From Sordaria brevicollis (Eukaryota; Ascomycota; Sordariomycetes; Sordariales; Sordariaceae): DNA of 64,000 bases. How positions within the stretch are numbered: the stretch's first letter is position 1; each line of letters opens with the position of its first letter. The position numbers and the translations under genes were made by a program. This document shows positions 11,772 through 23,607 of the stretch, piece by piece. The stretch covers positions 248,001-312,000 of the forward strand of contig JAUTDP010000007.1 of assembly GCA_033439795.1 (NCBI GenBank). Reading direction: 5' to 3'. Below the pieces are notes generated by a model. That model searched no databases. It was not told where the DNA came from and saw only the letters and a list, made by a program, of their open reading frames with translations.

Positions 11772-12464
11772 ATGCAATTGCCCACGATTTCCTTTCTCCT
11801 CCTTCTCTTAGGAGGAGGACTTACCATCGCCGCACCCATAGCAGAAGAGTGTCATTCTCCGCATATCCTGTGCTTCGACGCCGTCAACCCATGCGGCGTG
11901 ATATACTCGGGGTGAGCTTCAATTTGCCTCTTGCCCGCCTATATAACTACAGGATATTGACTTACCAATCTCACTAGCTGCTACGACAAATGCAAACCCG
12001 AAACTCGACCCCAAGCCCCAGCCTGTCCTCCTCATGCTCCTCCCAAGCCATCCATCTCCTACTCAACCTCCCTCAAGACCATAACCGCGACCAAAATCGA
12101 AACCATCACCCACCCCGGCACCATTGCACCTACCGCCGTTGTACCTCTCCCCACAACCATCATCAGCATCATCACCGAAATTATTACTATCACCACCGAC
12201 TTTGGGGCCACCAAGACCAAGGCCGATGAACCCAGCATCATCACCGAAATCGTCACCATCACCACCGACTTTGGCGCTATCAAGACCAAGTCAGGGGCAG
12301 ATAACTGCTCGTCTCGGACCGTGTGCATCGACTACATTGATAAGTGCGGGCAGACGTATGGCGGGTGTGTACCGGATTGTTTTCCGTGGCCGACGTTTTC
12401 GGCTCCGCCTTGTCCCAGGCCGACGACGGTTACGGCTACGGCTACTGGGGTTGTTGGTGGTTGA
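11772..12464 (+). CDS. secreted protein with duplicated cysteine module and Thr/Ile repeat linker
   Basis: Two exons (11772-11911 and 11978-12464) give 208 residues. The start MQLPTISFLLLLLGGGLTIA is a clear signal peptide. The mature N-terminus carries a cysteine module, C-x6-C-x6-C-G-x5-C-x3-C (CHSPHILC ... CGVIYSGCYDKC). A nearly matching module, C-x5-C-x6-C-G-x5-C-x3-C (CSSRTVC ... CGQTYGGCVPDC), recurs near the C-terminus. Between them lie a Pro/Thr-rich stretch and two tandem 23-residue repeats of the form IITEIxTITTDFGAxKTK. The intron joins GG|C within the first module with a GTGAGC donor and a CTAG acceptor, and restores the cysteine spacing exactly. CG-x-x-YGGC motifs occur in Cys-rich secreted ascomycete proteins. 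No function can be assigned. The protein has no C-terminal hydrophobic tail, so it is probably soluble or wall-bound. Confidence 0.78.
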
Positions 12465-15115
12465 GAGGGTACTCGTCTGGGGTAGAAACGCCCTCTGTGA
12501 CCCATTGCTTTAGATGTTCTAGTCCTGAGGAGTTGAGGCTGTTGGGACAGTTTGATGCAAGTTTGATAATGAGGATGAGAGGCAGAAAACTCGGAAAAGG
12601 TGTTTGTATAGGTAATATGAAATTGGTAATGTGATGAGTGTTGGTCAGTAGTAGATTGAACTCATAGTTTACCTCTTAGCAGTAGTCAGCCATGCCACGA
12701 GTTAGGTAGTCGGGGACACTCTCTCAAGATACACATTTTCCGACGGCGTTTCCTTGAAGGATCTAGCATGCATCGAGCTTTGGCATCGCTATCGGTTATG
12801 AGGCCATGATTTCGGATGCGTGAAATCTAAGTTGTACAGTTGGCATGGTCAAGTGTCCGTCGGAGAAGCAAGATATTGTTTGAGAGAGACCGCTCGATGT
12901 CTGCCTTGTGGTGGCCTCCACTGGACAATGATCCGCCATGCATGCCGGCCGCCGGGAACGCCAACAAAGCTCGGACCCGTCGGTTTGTAGGAGAACTTGT
13001 GCCAGTTGGCATCTCCGCGGCAGGCACGGTACAGACACAGCAGTGCCGCCGGGGCGCCGACGAGGGGCGGCGGTCTCGGGTAGGAGCACAACGACTGAGC
13101 ACCACTTGTTCAACATTTTGCGCCATCCCTACAGCTGAGGTGTCACGGTAAACTTCGATCGAGCTCTGTACGACCGACTTTTCCGTTTCGTTCGTTTTCA
13201 ACTTGTCAAACCGACGTATCGTATCGCATCGTTCTATTGGGGAATTGGTCGCTGTTTGTCGATTCCAGGATCAACACTCCTAAAAACTCACCGAACTTCT
13301 CTCGAGAGAGAGTCGTCAGTTGACACAAGACGAAGACAAGACAATGCAATATCGGCTACGTAACCTGACTCCTCAGTTGACCCTCTCCTTTCATCACCAC
13401 TCCTCATCAGTGCTGTGTCCGCTGCTCGCATTTCCTGTGAGGGGCTGAGAGAGCGAGTTTGAGGGGGGCAGATCGGACCTTTTGGATATCATCCCGGCTC
13501 TGCACCTCGTTGCGTGGTTCTGACAACGGGTTCCGGTTGGGTTGCATCGTCGACAGGCCACCCACTCACAGGCGCAGGAGCACGCAGCCAGGAGCAACGC
13601 AGATACAGAAAAAACCAACCGACATGGCTATCGATCCCGGCCTTCCATCGATCCCGTTCGGAAACATATAAAAAACTTGCCTTGTTTCTTTTCTTTGCCT
13701 CCACAGTTCAAAGTCTCCTCTCATCCGCCCAGCCCAATCCATAGCCCTGACTCCTGCAGATCTTACAGGACGCATTTCCGAAGGACGAAGATGAGATGTC
13801 TGAATTACGAAGGAACAGGTTTCCGATAGTGTTGAAAGTGTTGGGTTGTCGTCGTCTTGTTGCCCCCTTATGTTGAGTCCCCCAGCCTGCTGCCAAACAG
13901 ATTTGATATTGGCGTCGACGGATGGACCCCAACATGACATTCTTATCGTTGGGTCCTACCCTACTCTAGAAAGGTATCACCACCTCATCCAACTCCAAGG
14001 ACCCTATCGTCCATATGATGACAGCTAGCGCTGCCGAGTTACCCTGACATGGTTAGGTTAGGCTCCCGGGCCGCATCACAATGGAACGGAAGCGTGCCTA
14101 CGTCCGTACACTACACGCAGTAGAACTGTGCATATTCACCATTCGTGTCATATATCACGTCGGTGTTGCTGTTGTGGTGTTGTTCACCTTTCTTACTTTT
14201 TTTTTTTTCCTATTTTCAGCCCCAGAAACTGTTTGCTAGCCTGGGTTCAATAGTCTTTATCCAATAGAAGCAGGGTTTCCTGACTAGGACATTGAGTGGT
14301 CTTGGTAAGCCAGCGCCTATCAGCCGAATATTAAATTCTTGACCGACGGACGGCACACCTCTTTCTCTTCCATTCGCTCTTTCAGGTAACGTACCTTACC
14401 CTTGACAAAACGGGAATACGTTCGGTACTTTACCGGCACGGCGCTGTGTCAGCTGTGCTTGTTTGACCGAGCGTGGCTTCTGTGTCGGTGTCTATCAAAT
14501 TCCAAGTCAGTTTGGTTTCTGGCCGGGAGCTTCCTGTCCGCGGCCGGCCACCCACTGGTCCAGACTCGGGCAGGGGCTACACACATACATTCTGAACTTG
14601 TCCATGCTGTGGTGTACTCGGGGTTACCACTGTCAGTACGACCTTACCAGGAAGTGGAAGCTTTTTACCTGACCATACGGTCCATACCCCGTCAACCCCC
14701 GTAATCCGGACCCCGTATCCATCGTGGGATCCAGCAGCGACGGGACCCGACTGGGGATCCAGCTTGGTATCCATCCGCCGGATATTGATAGTGCCACGCA
14801 CCACATCTCCATACGCCGCGCTATCGCTAATCTAACGAGACTAACCAGCCAACTGGGCCATTGGGTCCAATCTCCAGTTCCAGATCCCAGACACCATCCA
14901 GACACCAGACCGGCTCTTGCCTTTTGCACATTGACGACCTCTCTCGAGTTGTTCCTTTTTCGAATTCCATCCTCGAACCTTCCCTCGACCGAGACCGAGA
15001 CAACGTCCACTGCGACCCCAACTGGACAGGACCCCGACCGCGACCGCTTTCCCCCATATCATATCATCCAACTCACAACGACCTGCGGAATGGCGCATCC
15101 GCTCCTCCTCCAGCG
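12465..15115. other. long intergenic region and MED12 leader
   Basis: This is the longest gene-free stretch of the window (2.65 kb). Open frames up to 125 codons exist on both strands but lack motifs. A T-rich run ends in TATTTTCAG at about 14211-14219, which resembles a 3' splice site and may belong to a leader intron. A short uORF directly abuts the MED12 start and is listed separately. Confidence 0.4.
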
Positions 15116-15119
15116 ATGA
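15090..15119 (+). other. 9-codon uORF overlapping the MED12 start codon
   Basis: ATG at 15090 opens a frame reading MAHPLLLQR and stops at TGA 15117-15119. This stop overlaps the MED12 ATG at 15116 in the sequence ATGA. The arrangement could let ribosomes re-initiate on MED12 or could limit its translation. Whether the uORF lies in the mature leader is not known. Confidence 0.5.
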
Positions 15120-18100
15120 CCTCCCGGCCCCCCTTGGGCGTCCAGCAGCGACAGCCCCAGCAGAGAAAGTTGAGCGGCCCGGCCCTGTCGCAACAGCGCT
15201 CTCTGTCGCAATCTCAAGTGCAGGTCCAGGCGCAGCTGCAGCAACAGCAACAGCAACAGCAACTCCAGCAACAGCAACTGCAACTGCAGCATCAGCAGCA
15301 GCAGCAGCAGCAACAACATCACCAACAATTACATCAACATCAGCAGCAACAACTGCAACACCAACCGCAACAATATGACGCCTCGAGCTATCTACCGCCA
15401 CCACCACCACCTTCTTCCATGCGCAACAACACCAATCTCAACAACTTCAACCAAAATAACGCCCTCAACAACGCTTTCCCGTCCGATTTCGTCCAGCAGG
15501 ACCCCGCGACAAGCCTCAACAACATAGTGTCCCCCGCAGACCCATCGGGTTCTTCACCCGCGCTTTCCGTGGGAGGTGTTGGTCGCTATGGCACTCAGCG
15601 TCGAGGAGGTTCGCGCCTTAGACTTGAACTATCGCATAACGACCCGTCCGACACCTTCTCGTCTCCCACCGTGATCGAATCCCCCGGCCTCATGGAACCG
15701 CATAACCAGTATGGCTCCTTGACGCACCTAATGATGCCTCTAACCGATGGCTCCAATTTGGGCGAGATGAGCCCCCATGATCATCATCAACTCTCCGTTC
15801 CGCCCCAACACCTAGATGCCGACGTTCCGATCCCTTTTCCCCAGCGCCGACCGAAAGCAGTGCCCGATCACCCGCGTCGAGAACAGCCCCCACCGCCGCC
15901 GAACCAAGCTCGGAAGGACACGCGCCCGAAACCCTATACGATCGAGCTACCCGCCGCCGCTCCTCGCTATCGAATACGTGGGAGGAATGATGGACAAGGG
16001 GGCCAAGGGAGGTCAAGCGCTCTTGCGACAGGATCATCATCGACAACAGGCGGTTCCGCCACCGCAAACTACGGATGTGCCGACTTCTTCCCATGGTCAG
16101 GGACGGCCGGAAATCACCCGGAGGATCAGTTCAACGAGAACGTGATTAAGTCCGGATGGGCTGAAAAGGCTATTGTTAATCCAGAAACACAATCAGCGAA
16201 AACAGTATTATTTCACGGGCTAAAGCAGCGAAGCGGACTAAACGCGTTATCTATATTCTTTGCGGGCGTGCTGTGGCACAGGAGAAATGCGGGTCAAGTA
16301 ACTGCGCCATCGACCTTCAAGCCGCCTCCAAGAGTCACGCTCACTGACACCAAGAAAGAAGTATGGCTCAAAGACTTGGCCAACTCAGCCATCCCTCTGC
16401 GGAAACTCAGTCGATCGATCCCTCACGGTGTGCGCAACAAGGTCTTGTTGGATCAGTGTTTGAACAAGAACGTGCCGATAGATCGCGCTGTATGGCTGGC
16501 CAAGTGTGTGGGCACGAACGAGCTACGGACTTTCAGGAGACTTGGTAAAGGGAACAACGCTTCGGTGGTGGAGGGTGAGCGGAAGTGGCTCAAGGATTGG
16601 ACCTCTGTTATTGAGCAGTTCGTTGAGCGTGTCATTTTCTCGTTCGGTGAGCAAAACTGGAAAGCAAAGGTCAGCTACGCGTAAGTTTATCCGTGGTCTC
16701 CGGCAAGAAGAAAGAAGAAAGATGGGCCAAGCTAACAGCGCGTAGAATCCAGCTAGCGACACACCTGTATGCCGAGGGGCTTATGGACCGCGAGCATTAT
16801 CTTGATTGGACCGTTTCCAGTTTGGAATCGAGCCATCATTCCCAACTACCCATGTGGATTATTATTGCACAGATTTACTGGAAAGATTTGCTTCGGCTAA
16901 GGAAATACGGCCGCAGACTTGCTACTGCTCTCATCAGCCATTACCATGTGGTACGTATTCACTAGGTTTCCCCTTTTTTACGGTTGAATATCTGACACAT
17001 TTCTAGATCCATTCGCACGAAGACCGAGATATTTATGCGCCCCTGCTGTCCAAGTTATCGCACCTTTTGGGGTCGTTGATGGTGGCCACACCAGAGAACT
17101 TCGTATCGCCTGCTGTATGGGTCAAATACCGAGACGCCCTCAAAACATGTCTGCCTCAGGGGGACGAAGCACGCCACAGATCGTTCGCCGGTATCAACTA
17201 TCGAAACGAACAACTGGTCGCCTCCGCCAACAGATCGCAACCGGCTGCTCGCATTATACTTGTTAGAAATTTGGACCAAGTCATCCTGGAGAAACCAATG
17301 CCAGATGAGTTCCCGGCGCAATGCTGGACCGTCTCCAAAGATAAGGGTGCCCTGGCGAGGGCTCTGCTCGAGTGGTGTACAACGCCATACAGGCCTGGAC
17401 TCGCCAAAGTCTATGTTGCCCATCGAATATTGATGCATTGGAGTACGCTGGGGATGGACGTCACTTTGGCTGTGCTGGACTTCTTGGATGGAGAGGTTCT
17501 TGAGGAAAAAGAACGCAAGGACGCGCTCTACCACCTTGTGTCGGAGTTAGTTCGCTCGGGGGTTTTTATGGTTTCGCGGTACATTCAGCGGTTGATTGCA
17601 CGTGGTGGACTGACCGATCCGAATCTGGTCGAGCCAAACGGCCCACCTTTTGCGCGGCTGCTTGCCGAGCTCCCTCCGCATATCTTGGGCAGCTCACAGA
17701 GGCGATCCAGAGATGCATTGCTTCGCCGCGCAGGCTTTCCTGTCGAAGCCGAGGCACGGGATGCAGATGCTGCCGTCCTGCATCTTCGAAACGCACTGGG
17801 TCTCCCCATGGGCGTCACTGATGCTGCGTCGATCGAGAAACGCTTTTCGCCCAAGAAAATAGCTCGACTCATTGAAGTCGCCGGCCGAGCGCGCAAGGCC
17901 GAGATAGCTTCCTGGCTGCGGAATACGGTCACTGGAGGGGAAATCGAACACAGCTCTCTGAACGCTTTCGATCAACATGAGGTTTCCACCAAACTCTTCA
18001 ACTCGATAAGGAGGATATTAGAGGCCACCCAGGAGTTTTCAGTCTTTGCTGAGGTCCTCAAGTTCCTGACTCAGTCCTCCAATTCTGAAGTGCTTGCCTC

Positions 18101-20693
18101 AATTGCGGATACTATCACTCGACATACGTTTGTCTTCGCCGCCCTCGGCTGCCTCAAAAACCTGTTTGGCATTCTCCGTGGAAGGCTTAGCGATGTTGTG
18201 CGAGACCAAGGGATCGGGGCACGACCATTACTTGCGTCGCTTGCCTACCTGGCATCACGAGTGCCTGGGATGGACGAGGCCGCTACGCAGTTGAAGTCCG
18301 ACTTGGCTTTGAGCGACCGCCACAACCCTGTAGATGCTTGTTCACCTGTTAGTGACAACATGGTGTCTCGTCTTCAAGACAATGATGGCGACCTTCATGA
18401 AGAGGTAGAGAAGCTTCTGGCTAACGGCACCAGTCTTGATCGCAACACGATGGATCGGCTTTTCAGCGCGGTGATTCAACGACTACAGACATACTGGACC
18501 AAAGGGGATGAACAGCAAAGAGTTTATGGCATTCTTCTGAAGCGCCTGCGCATGTTTGACCCACAACACTTTGACGAGCTTATGGGAAGATGGCTTCTTT
18601 ACGTACGGGGCCTCAACAGACGGGCGACCACGATTTTGCACCTATACCCCTTACTGGTCTCTACTGGCTGTTTGGGCTTGCCTGCAATTCTGTCAACAGC
18701 TTCAGAGGTTCCAAACGCCTCCGGCCCCGGCAACCAACGAAACCCTCAAGCAGCTGTCGCCACAGCTCAAATTGTTCAGACTACCTTTCGGACCAGATAT
18801 ATGCAAGAAGTGCTTCAGCTCTTCATGGTGCCAGTCTCGACCACAAGTCTGCTAACGCCAGAGGAGCGGTACCGTTTTGGGATACTTCAAGAACAGGCCA
18901 AGAAGGAAAGTCCGCGAGAGCTGCTATGCTTGATCCAACTTGCCTTGGCGGAGTACACTTATGCTCGTGCTCAGAACGACGCGGAAGACCTCCCTCTTGA
19001 CAAGGAAGGGAATCAGACACGCCTTCTTGAGCTCTTGAGACTGTTGGTGTTAAAAGACCCTGTAGGAGTTGCTAAAGCGTTGCAGGTCCGAGGACCAGAT
19101 GCTCGAGTTGCCAGTTGGATTGATGGCATGACTACCAAGTTGCTCGTCACTGCCGCCGGTGAGGGCACACGCGTGACGTTTGAGCAAGTTCTCAATCTCA
19201 CTAATGAGTTCACCCTCCCATTTTGTCATGTCAAACTACTGTTGAGTCTGTCGTCCAACGACCAGCAACAAAACGCAGCAGATTCGGGCGAGCGAGTACC
19301 ATCGAACGTAGAGCTGTTTATGAACGCCATGGAAAAATCGATGGATGCACAGCGGGTCTCTTGGATCGGAATGCTCCCTTCCCTCTCTCCCGACCTAACA
19401 CACCATCTCAAAAACCAGGCTCAGACTCGATTTCTGAACCTTTTGCCATCATCGAGAAATCCACCCTCAATGACGTTGGACAGGTCAACGCTCCAGATGC
19501 GTCTGCAGAAAGCCGAAAACTTTCTCGCCATTATGGATACCATCATACGTGGAAGCGGTCCGATGGGGTTTCGCCAGCACCAACTGGTTCCGGTCATGGT
19601 GGAAAGGTTCACAGACATTTTGGAGCTATTGCAAACTCTGACACCACTTTCGAGTCAAGCTGGTGGTCTAGGAGGTTGGGGAGGACAAGGTGTGAGCGCC
19701 GCCGCCGCCAGCGGTGACAATCATGCTGATCTCAAAAGCGACATCCTGAACCACTGGCTTCCTCTTTTCCTCAACTTTCTCACCCTCCATGCTCAGACCT
19801 TTGACACCAGCAAACCCGGAAACGAAGTTCGTGGCAGAGCTCTTATCGTGTGCGCTGGTCTCATAAGGGAACTCGACCTGATCCATGGACCTGACTTTGA
19901 CACTCGCCAACTTGGTGGACGCATCTTTGATCTGGCGTGCGTGCTGGTTGACAACCTTGCCGAGGACGCGCGGTTGCAGTGTATCCAAGCTCTCAAGTCT
20001 CCTTCGGATGTGAAGCTCAGGTACATCTTCAGCTACCAGGACAACCCGCATGCGAACCTGATGCTTTCTCATAAGGAAAGGCCAACGCCGATGTCCATGG
20101 GCGCCAACACTGGTACTGGCTCGCCGGCTCCTGGTACAACCCCAACACACACGCCAGGTGTTACTCCCGGACCACAGGTAACTGGACCACAGAGTGCCGG
20201 TGGTGCTTCTGGTGCTGGTGGCAGCGGTAATAATGGAGGTTACTTTAATCTGCCCGGCCATACGCAACAGGCTCAAGCACAAGGCTGGCATGCCGCTCAA
20301 CAACAGCAACAAATGCAGCAGCAGCAACAGCAGCAGTACCACCAGTTACAGCAACAACAGCAACAACAGCAACAACAACCACAACAAGGAGGCACAGGCC
20401 CCATGCCCTCACCAGCCATCAGCATCAACACCAACCTCAGCCATCTCAACGTCGGCAACAACAGCAACCCGCCCACACCATCGCCCATGAACCCAATGCG
20501 ACCAACGATGGTGATGGTAGTCAACCCCTGGGGCGGCTACTCGTGGGTGCCGACCACGATGGGTGGGTCGCAAGAGCGGCTGACGCCCTTCAACTTCCGG
20601 CAGTGGGAGATGCTGAGCGAGCCGACCAGCCAGGTCGGCGAGAATGACACGGCGGTGAACCTGACGTTGTTTGAGAGTCGCAAGGTGCAGTAG
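15116..20693 (+). CDS. MED12: Mediator complex subunit 12 (Srb8/Med12)
   Basis: This is the large scaffold of the Mediator CDK8 kinase module, which represses or tunes RNA polymerase II transcription in the nucleus. Exons are 15116-16680, 16746-16950 and 17007-20693, giving 1818 residues. No in-frame ATG exists further upstream. The N-terminus is Gln-rich (15220-15378). At about residues 330-520 lies the Med12 domain, with VLFHGLKQRSGLNALSIFFA, SIPHGVRNKVLLDQCLNK and VPIDRAVWLAKCVG. It continues across both introns (LPMWIIIAQIYWKD, YGRRLATALISHYH). The long middle is alpha-helical without repeats I can name. A second glutamine tract lies near the C-terminus (20298-20387), followed by a Pro/Asn-rich tail. 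Introns are 65 and 56 nt. A uORF overlaps the start. The length fits fungal Med12 proteins. Confidence 0.93.
15220..15378 (+). repeat. CAG/CAA-rich polyglutamine tract, MED12 N-terminus
   Basis: The tract mixes CAG, CAA, CTG and CAT/CAC codons and encodes runs of up to eight Gln broken by Leu and His. Mixed codons suggest selection on the protein more than recent slippage. Confidence 0.9.
20298..20387 (+). repeat. CAG/CAA-rich polyglutamine tract, MED12 C-terminus
   Basis: This is a second Gln-rich run with Met, Tyr, His and Pro interruptions. Its 3' half is a nearly perfect CAACAG repeat, which is a likely site of length variation between strains. Confidence 0.9.
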
Positions 20694-22288
20694 TGCTGCA
20701 TGAGGTGTCGAATCGAGCAACTGACTTAAAAAGTAGGAGGGCTGCAACTATGAGGAAGGGGACGAGGATAAGAAGGGGATGATGAAGAGGATGAGAGGAT
20801 GTCGGATACCGGATGATGAAAAGTGAGACGAAGACTGTTATATTGTGGAGTACAATGGTAGATTTCGGAGTATAAACACAAACGGACTGGGCGGGAGAAC
20901 TTTGTACCTTGAACAAGACGGCAGTGACGAAATTTGGGAGGGTGATTTGGGCAGCGGGTTTTTTTTTTTTCGCATATTTGTCAAGCATGGCCTTTTTCTC
21001 CCTGTTTTCTATCTACCTCATCTCTCTCATCATGTTCATGTTATGACTCTTTTTCGTTCTTCGGTACACATCCTTCCTTTTAGACGTTCTTTCTTGGGTT
21101 GACCTTTGCTCATGGAATGGTGGTTGCTTTTGGGAGGCTTTCTTCGGTTTGTTTGGGCTTCATGACTTCATTCTCATAGCGATTTGCATACACAGGCATG
21201 GTTCGGTCTGGTGCTCTGGTTCGGGTATGGGTTCTAGGTAACTAAGTACATATGTCACGGTTTTTTTTTTCTGGGTTTGTGTTTGTTGTTCTTCATCTGA
21301 GCCGATCGGTTTCCAAGGGAACAGAACAATGTATGACATGACTCTTAATGTGTAAAAAAATTTGGTACTTCCACGAAGGATTTGTACAAAGCAGCCTTTA
21401 CGTTGATCCTGGATTTGTTTCCCACTTGCAACCTCATATGATTTGTGATATGTATCCCGTGTCTATAGAACAACGGTTTGACCTATACTTTGTTTTCTGG
21501 TTCTTATGATGATCATTCGCACTTTTTTACTTCTCCCATTTTCTAGTAGGGTCATAGTCTTCTACCAGTAGGAATAAATTACAACTTGTCCATTCCCACT
21601 ATATGTCAAAAAATTATCCACGAGCACCGGCCGGAACTCGCAACGAAGTCGCAATGAGGATTCGCAAGGTGCATGAGCCGGAACGGAGCAAGACGGAGGA
21701 GACGGAGGAGCTGAGATGTACTACTACCGAGAACTTACATGATCGACCCCACCGGCTAATTCTAGTGCCTTTTTTTGTGTTAGTGACTCGACGGGTTTTT
21801 GTGGGCGTGTAAGTGAGTCACAGTCCAACATCCATGTTGAGAAAGGCAGAGAGGAAAGAAATTGGATGGACTTTTCGATGGAAGGGACATTTGCTTGGAA
21901 GCTAGATTGTTTTGAAATGTGCTTGAAAAGGTGTCTCTTTTGTGTCTTCAGATCCTCCAATCTATATATCTAGACAGAAGTTGAAAATATAGAACTCCAG
22001 CCTTCTTCATATCGTGAAAACGTAAACAGAGCCCCCGTTTTTCGTGTTCATATGTAGTTGTTTCTTTTATGTACTTTGACAATTATCTGTCCATTGCGGT
22101 ATTTGCTCCCATCCTACCCAATCAACCCTAACCATCCGTCCGTCCGTCCGTTTTATTTTTCCTACCCAGCAGCAAACAAACCCTCCCAGAAGATCGGAGA
22201 AAAGAAATCAAAATGAAAATAACGTGTGTATGCTATGGATCAGATATGCAAAGCTGTAGCGGGTATCTCGATAGGAAATATGGTCCGA
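20694..22288. other. convergent intergenic region
   Basis: These 1.6 kb between the MED12 and folate-enzyme 3' ends contain several T-rich runs (about 20959-20972 and 21261-21270) and a CCGT tandem repeat near 22137-22152. I see no gene. Confidence 0.45.
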
Positions 22289-23607
22289 TTAACCCTCCAT
22301 GAAGGCCTCACTACGCGCCTTGGCATCTTTGGGGTCCTCGGGCGCAGATCCCTCGGGACGGGGACGGTTAGCGATCAAGCGCTGTTGAAGAGGAAGATAT
22401 GTTAACGAGAAAATCCACGGATGTAGGATGGGCAGAGAAAATACTCACCACAAGGTTGCGCAAAAGAACAGCAATGGTGACCTTGCCAATGCTGGGGACG
22501 TAAATGCTAGCCTTCTCCTTAACCGCCGGGCCGTCAAAGTTCTTGAAGCTGGAGAAGTTGATGCACACGGCACCGTCGCGGAGCAGCTCGGTGGGCACCT
22601 TGAAGTTCTCGGTCGGGACACCGCCGATAACGACGTCGCTGAGCGGCAGGCAGTCCTTAAGCTCCCAGCCCTCCTTGTCATGGACCTGGTGGCGGATCTG
22701 ACGGATACCCTCGCCGCGGGTGAAGACCTGGACGCCGGTGACGTCGACGGAGTAGACGGTGGCGCCATCGTTGGCGAGCAGGGCGGCGAGAGGGCGGCCG
22801 TTGACCTCGCTGCGGTTGATGACGGTGATGGTCTTGCCGAAGAGGCGGTTGCCGTAGGCCAGGATGGGGTTGTAGATCTGGAGGTACTCGAGGGTCTTGA
22901 CGATGGCGAGCGGCGTGCAAGGGAGGATGGACTTCTTGAGGTTCGCGGGAGGATCGAGGAAGCGGACGTTGTGGTACATGTTGAAGAGATGGGTGTGGCA
23001 GAGACCCTCGACGTCCTTGGAGAGAGCGACGGTCTCCTTGATGTACTTGTCTTGGCTGTGGTTGCCGACCCAGATGGGGTAGTAGACGAGAATGCCGTCG
23101 ACCTTGTCGTCGTTGTTGGCGGCGATGATGCCCTCCTCGAGGTCCTCCTTATCGACCTTGCGGAGATCGAAGTTGAAGCCACTGGGGGTGGGTATGTGAT
23201 TAGACTCTGGTGCTGGGGCACAAGTCCAGACTGACCCATTGAGTTGAATTGCGAGATACTCACTTCTCTTCACACGTCCTCTTGGACCATTCGGCATACT
23301 GGAGAGCGGCCGGGTCGTCGGTGGCCAGGAAAGCAGCCAGCGTGGGCTTCTCGGCGTCGGGTCCCTGGATCTTAGCAAGAGTCTCGCGGACCTCGGAGAG
23401 CAGCTTCTTGGCGATGGTGTCGGAGAGGATGACCTTGCAGGTCTTGGGTACTTGTTGGGCCTCCATGATGTCGATGTGGGATTTGGTGGTTTGGAGAGGC
23501 TTGAAGAGTGGTTTTGGTCGTCGGATGTTCTTGGTCGTAGAACTAAGCTGTCGTCTGGAAGAAGAGAGTCGCGCAACCAAGTTAGCCGAAGTTCTAATCA
23601 GGCGCAT
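22289..23607 (-). CDS. MTD1: NAD-dependent methylenetetrahydrofolate dehydrogenase (Mtd1 type)
   Basis: This enzyme oxidises 5,10-methylene-THF to 5,10-methenyl-THF with NAD in one-carbon metabolism. Exons on the minus strand are 23264-23607, 22449-23181 and 22289-22381, giving 389 residues from the first ATG. A second ATG at 23466 would give 342 residues, close to cytosolic yeast Mtd1 (about 320). Motifs include YAEWSKRTCEE (catalytic Tyr/Lys), GILVYYPIWVG, PCTPLAIVKTLEYLQIY and the NAD site VINRSEVNGRPLAALLAND. The extra N-terminal 47 residues begin MRLIRTSANLVARLSSSRRQ, rich in Arg/Ser and lacking acidic residues, as in a mitochondrial presequence. Two start codons could therefore give mitochondrial and cytosolic forms. 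The final exon adds a short polar tail. Intron donors are both GTGAGT. Confidence 0.93.

Noticed and set aside
19668..20342. 224-codon minus-strand open frame
   Set aside because: It mirrors the MED12 C-terminus, with poly-Leu arising from the glutamine codons.
22428..23234. 268-codon plus-strand open frame
   Set aside because: It is antisense to the second exon of MTD1 and its low-complexity Val/Asp/Glu/Gly composition mirrors the C-biased codons of that gene.
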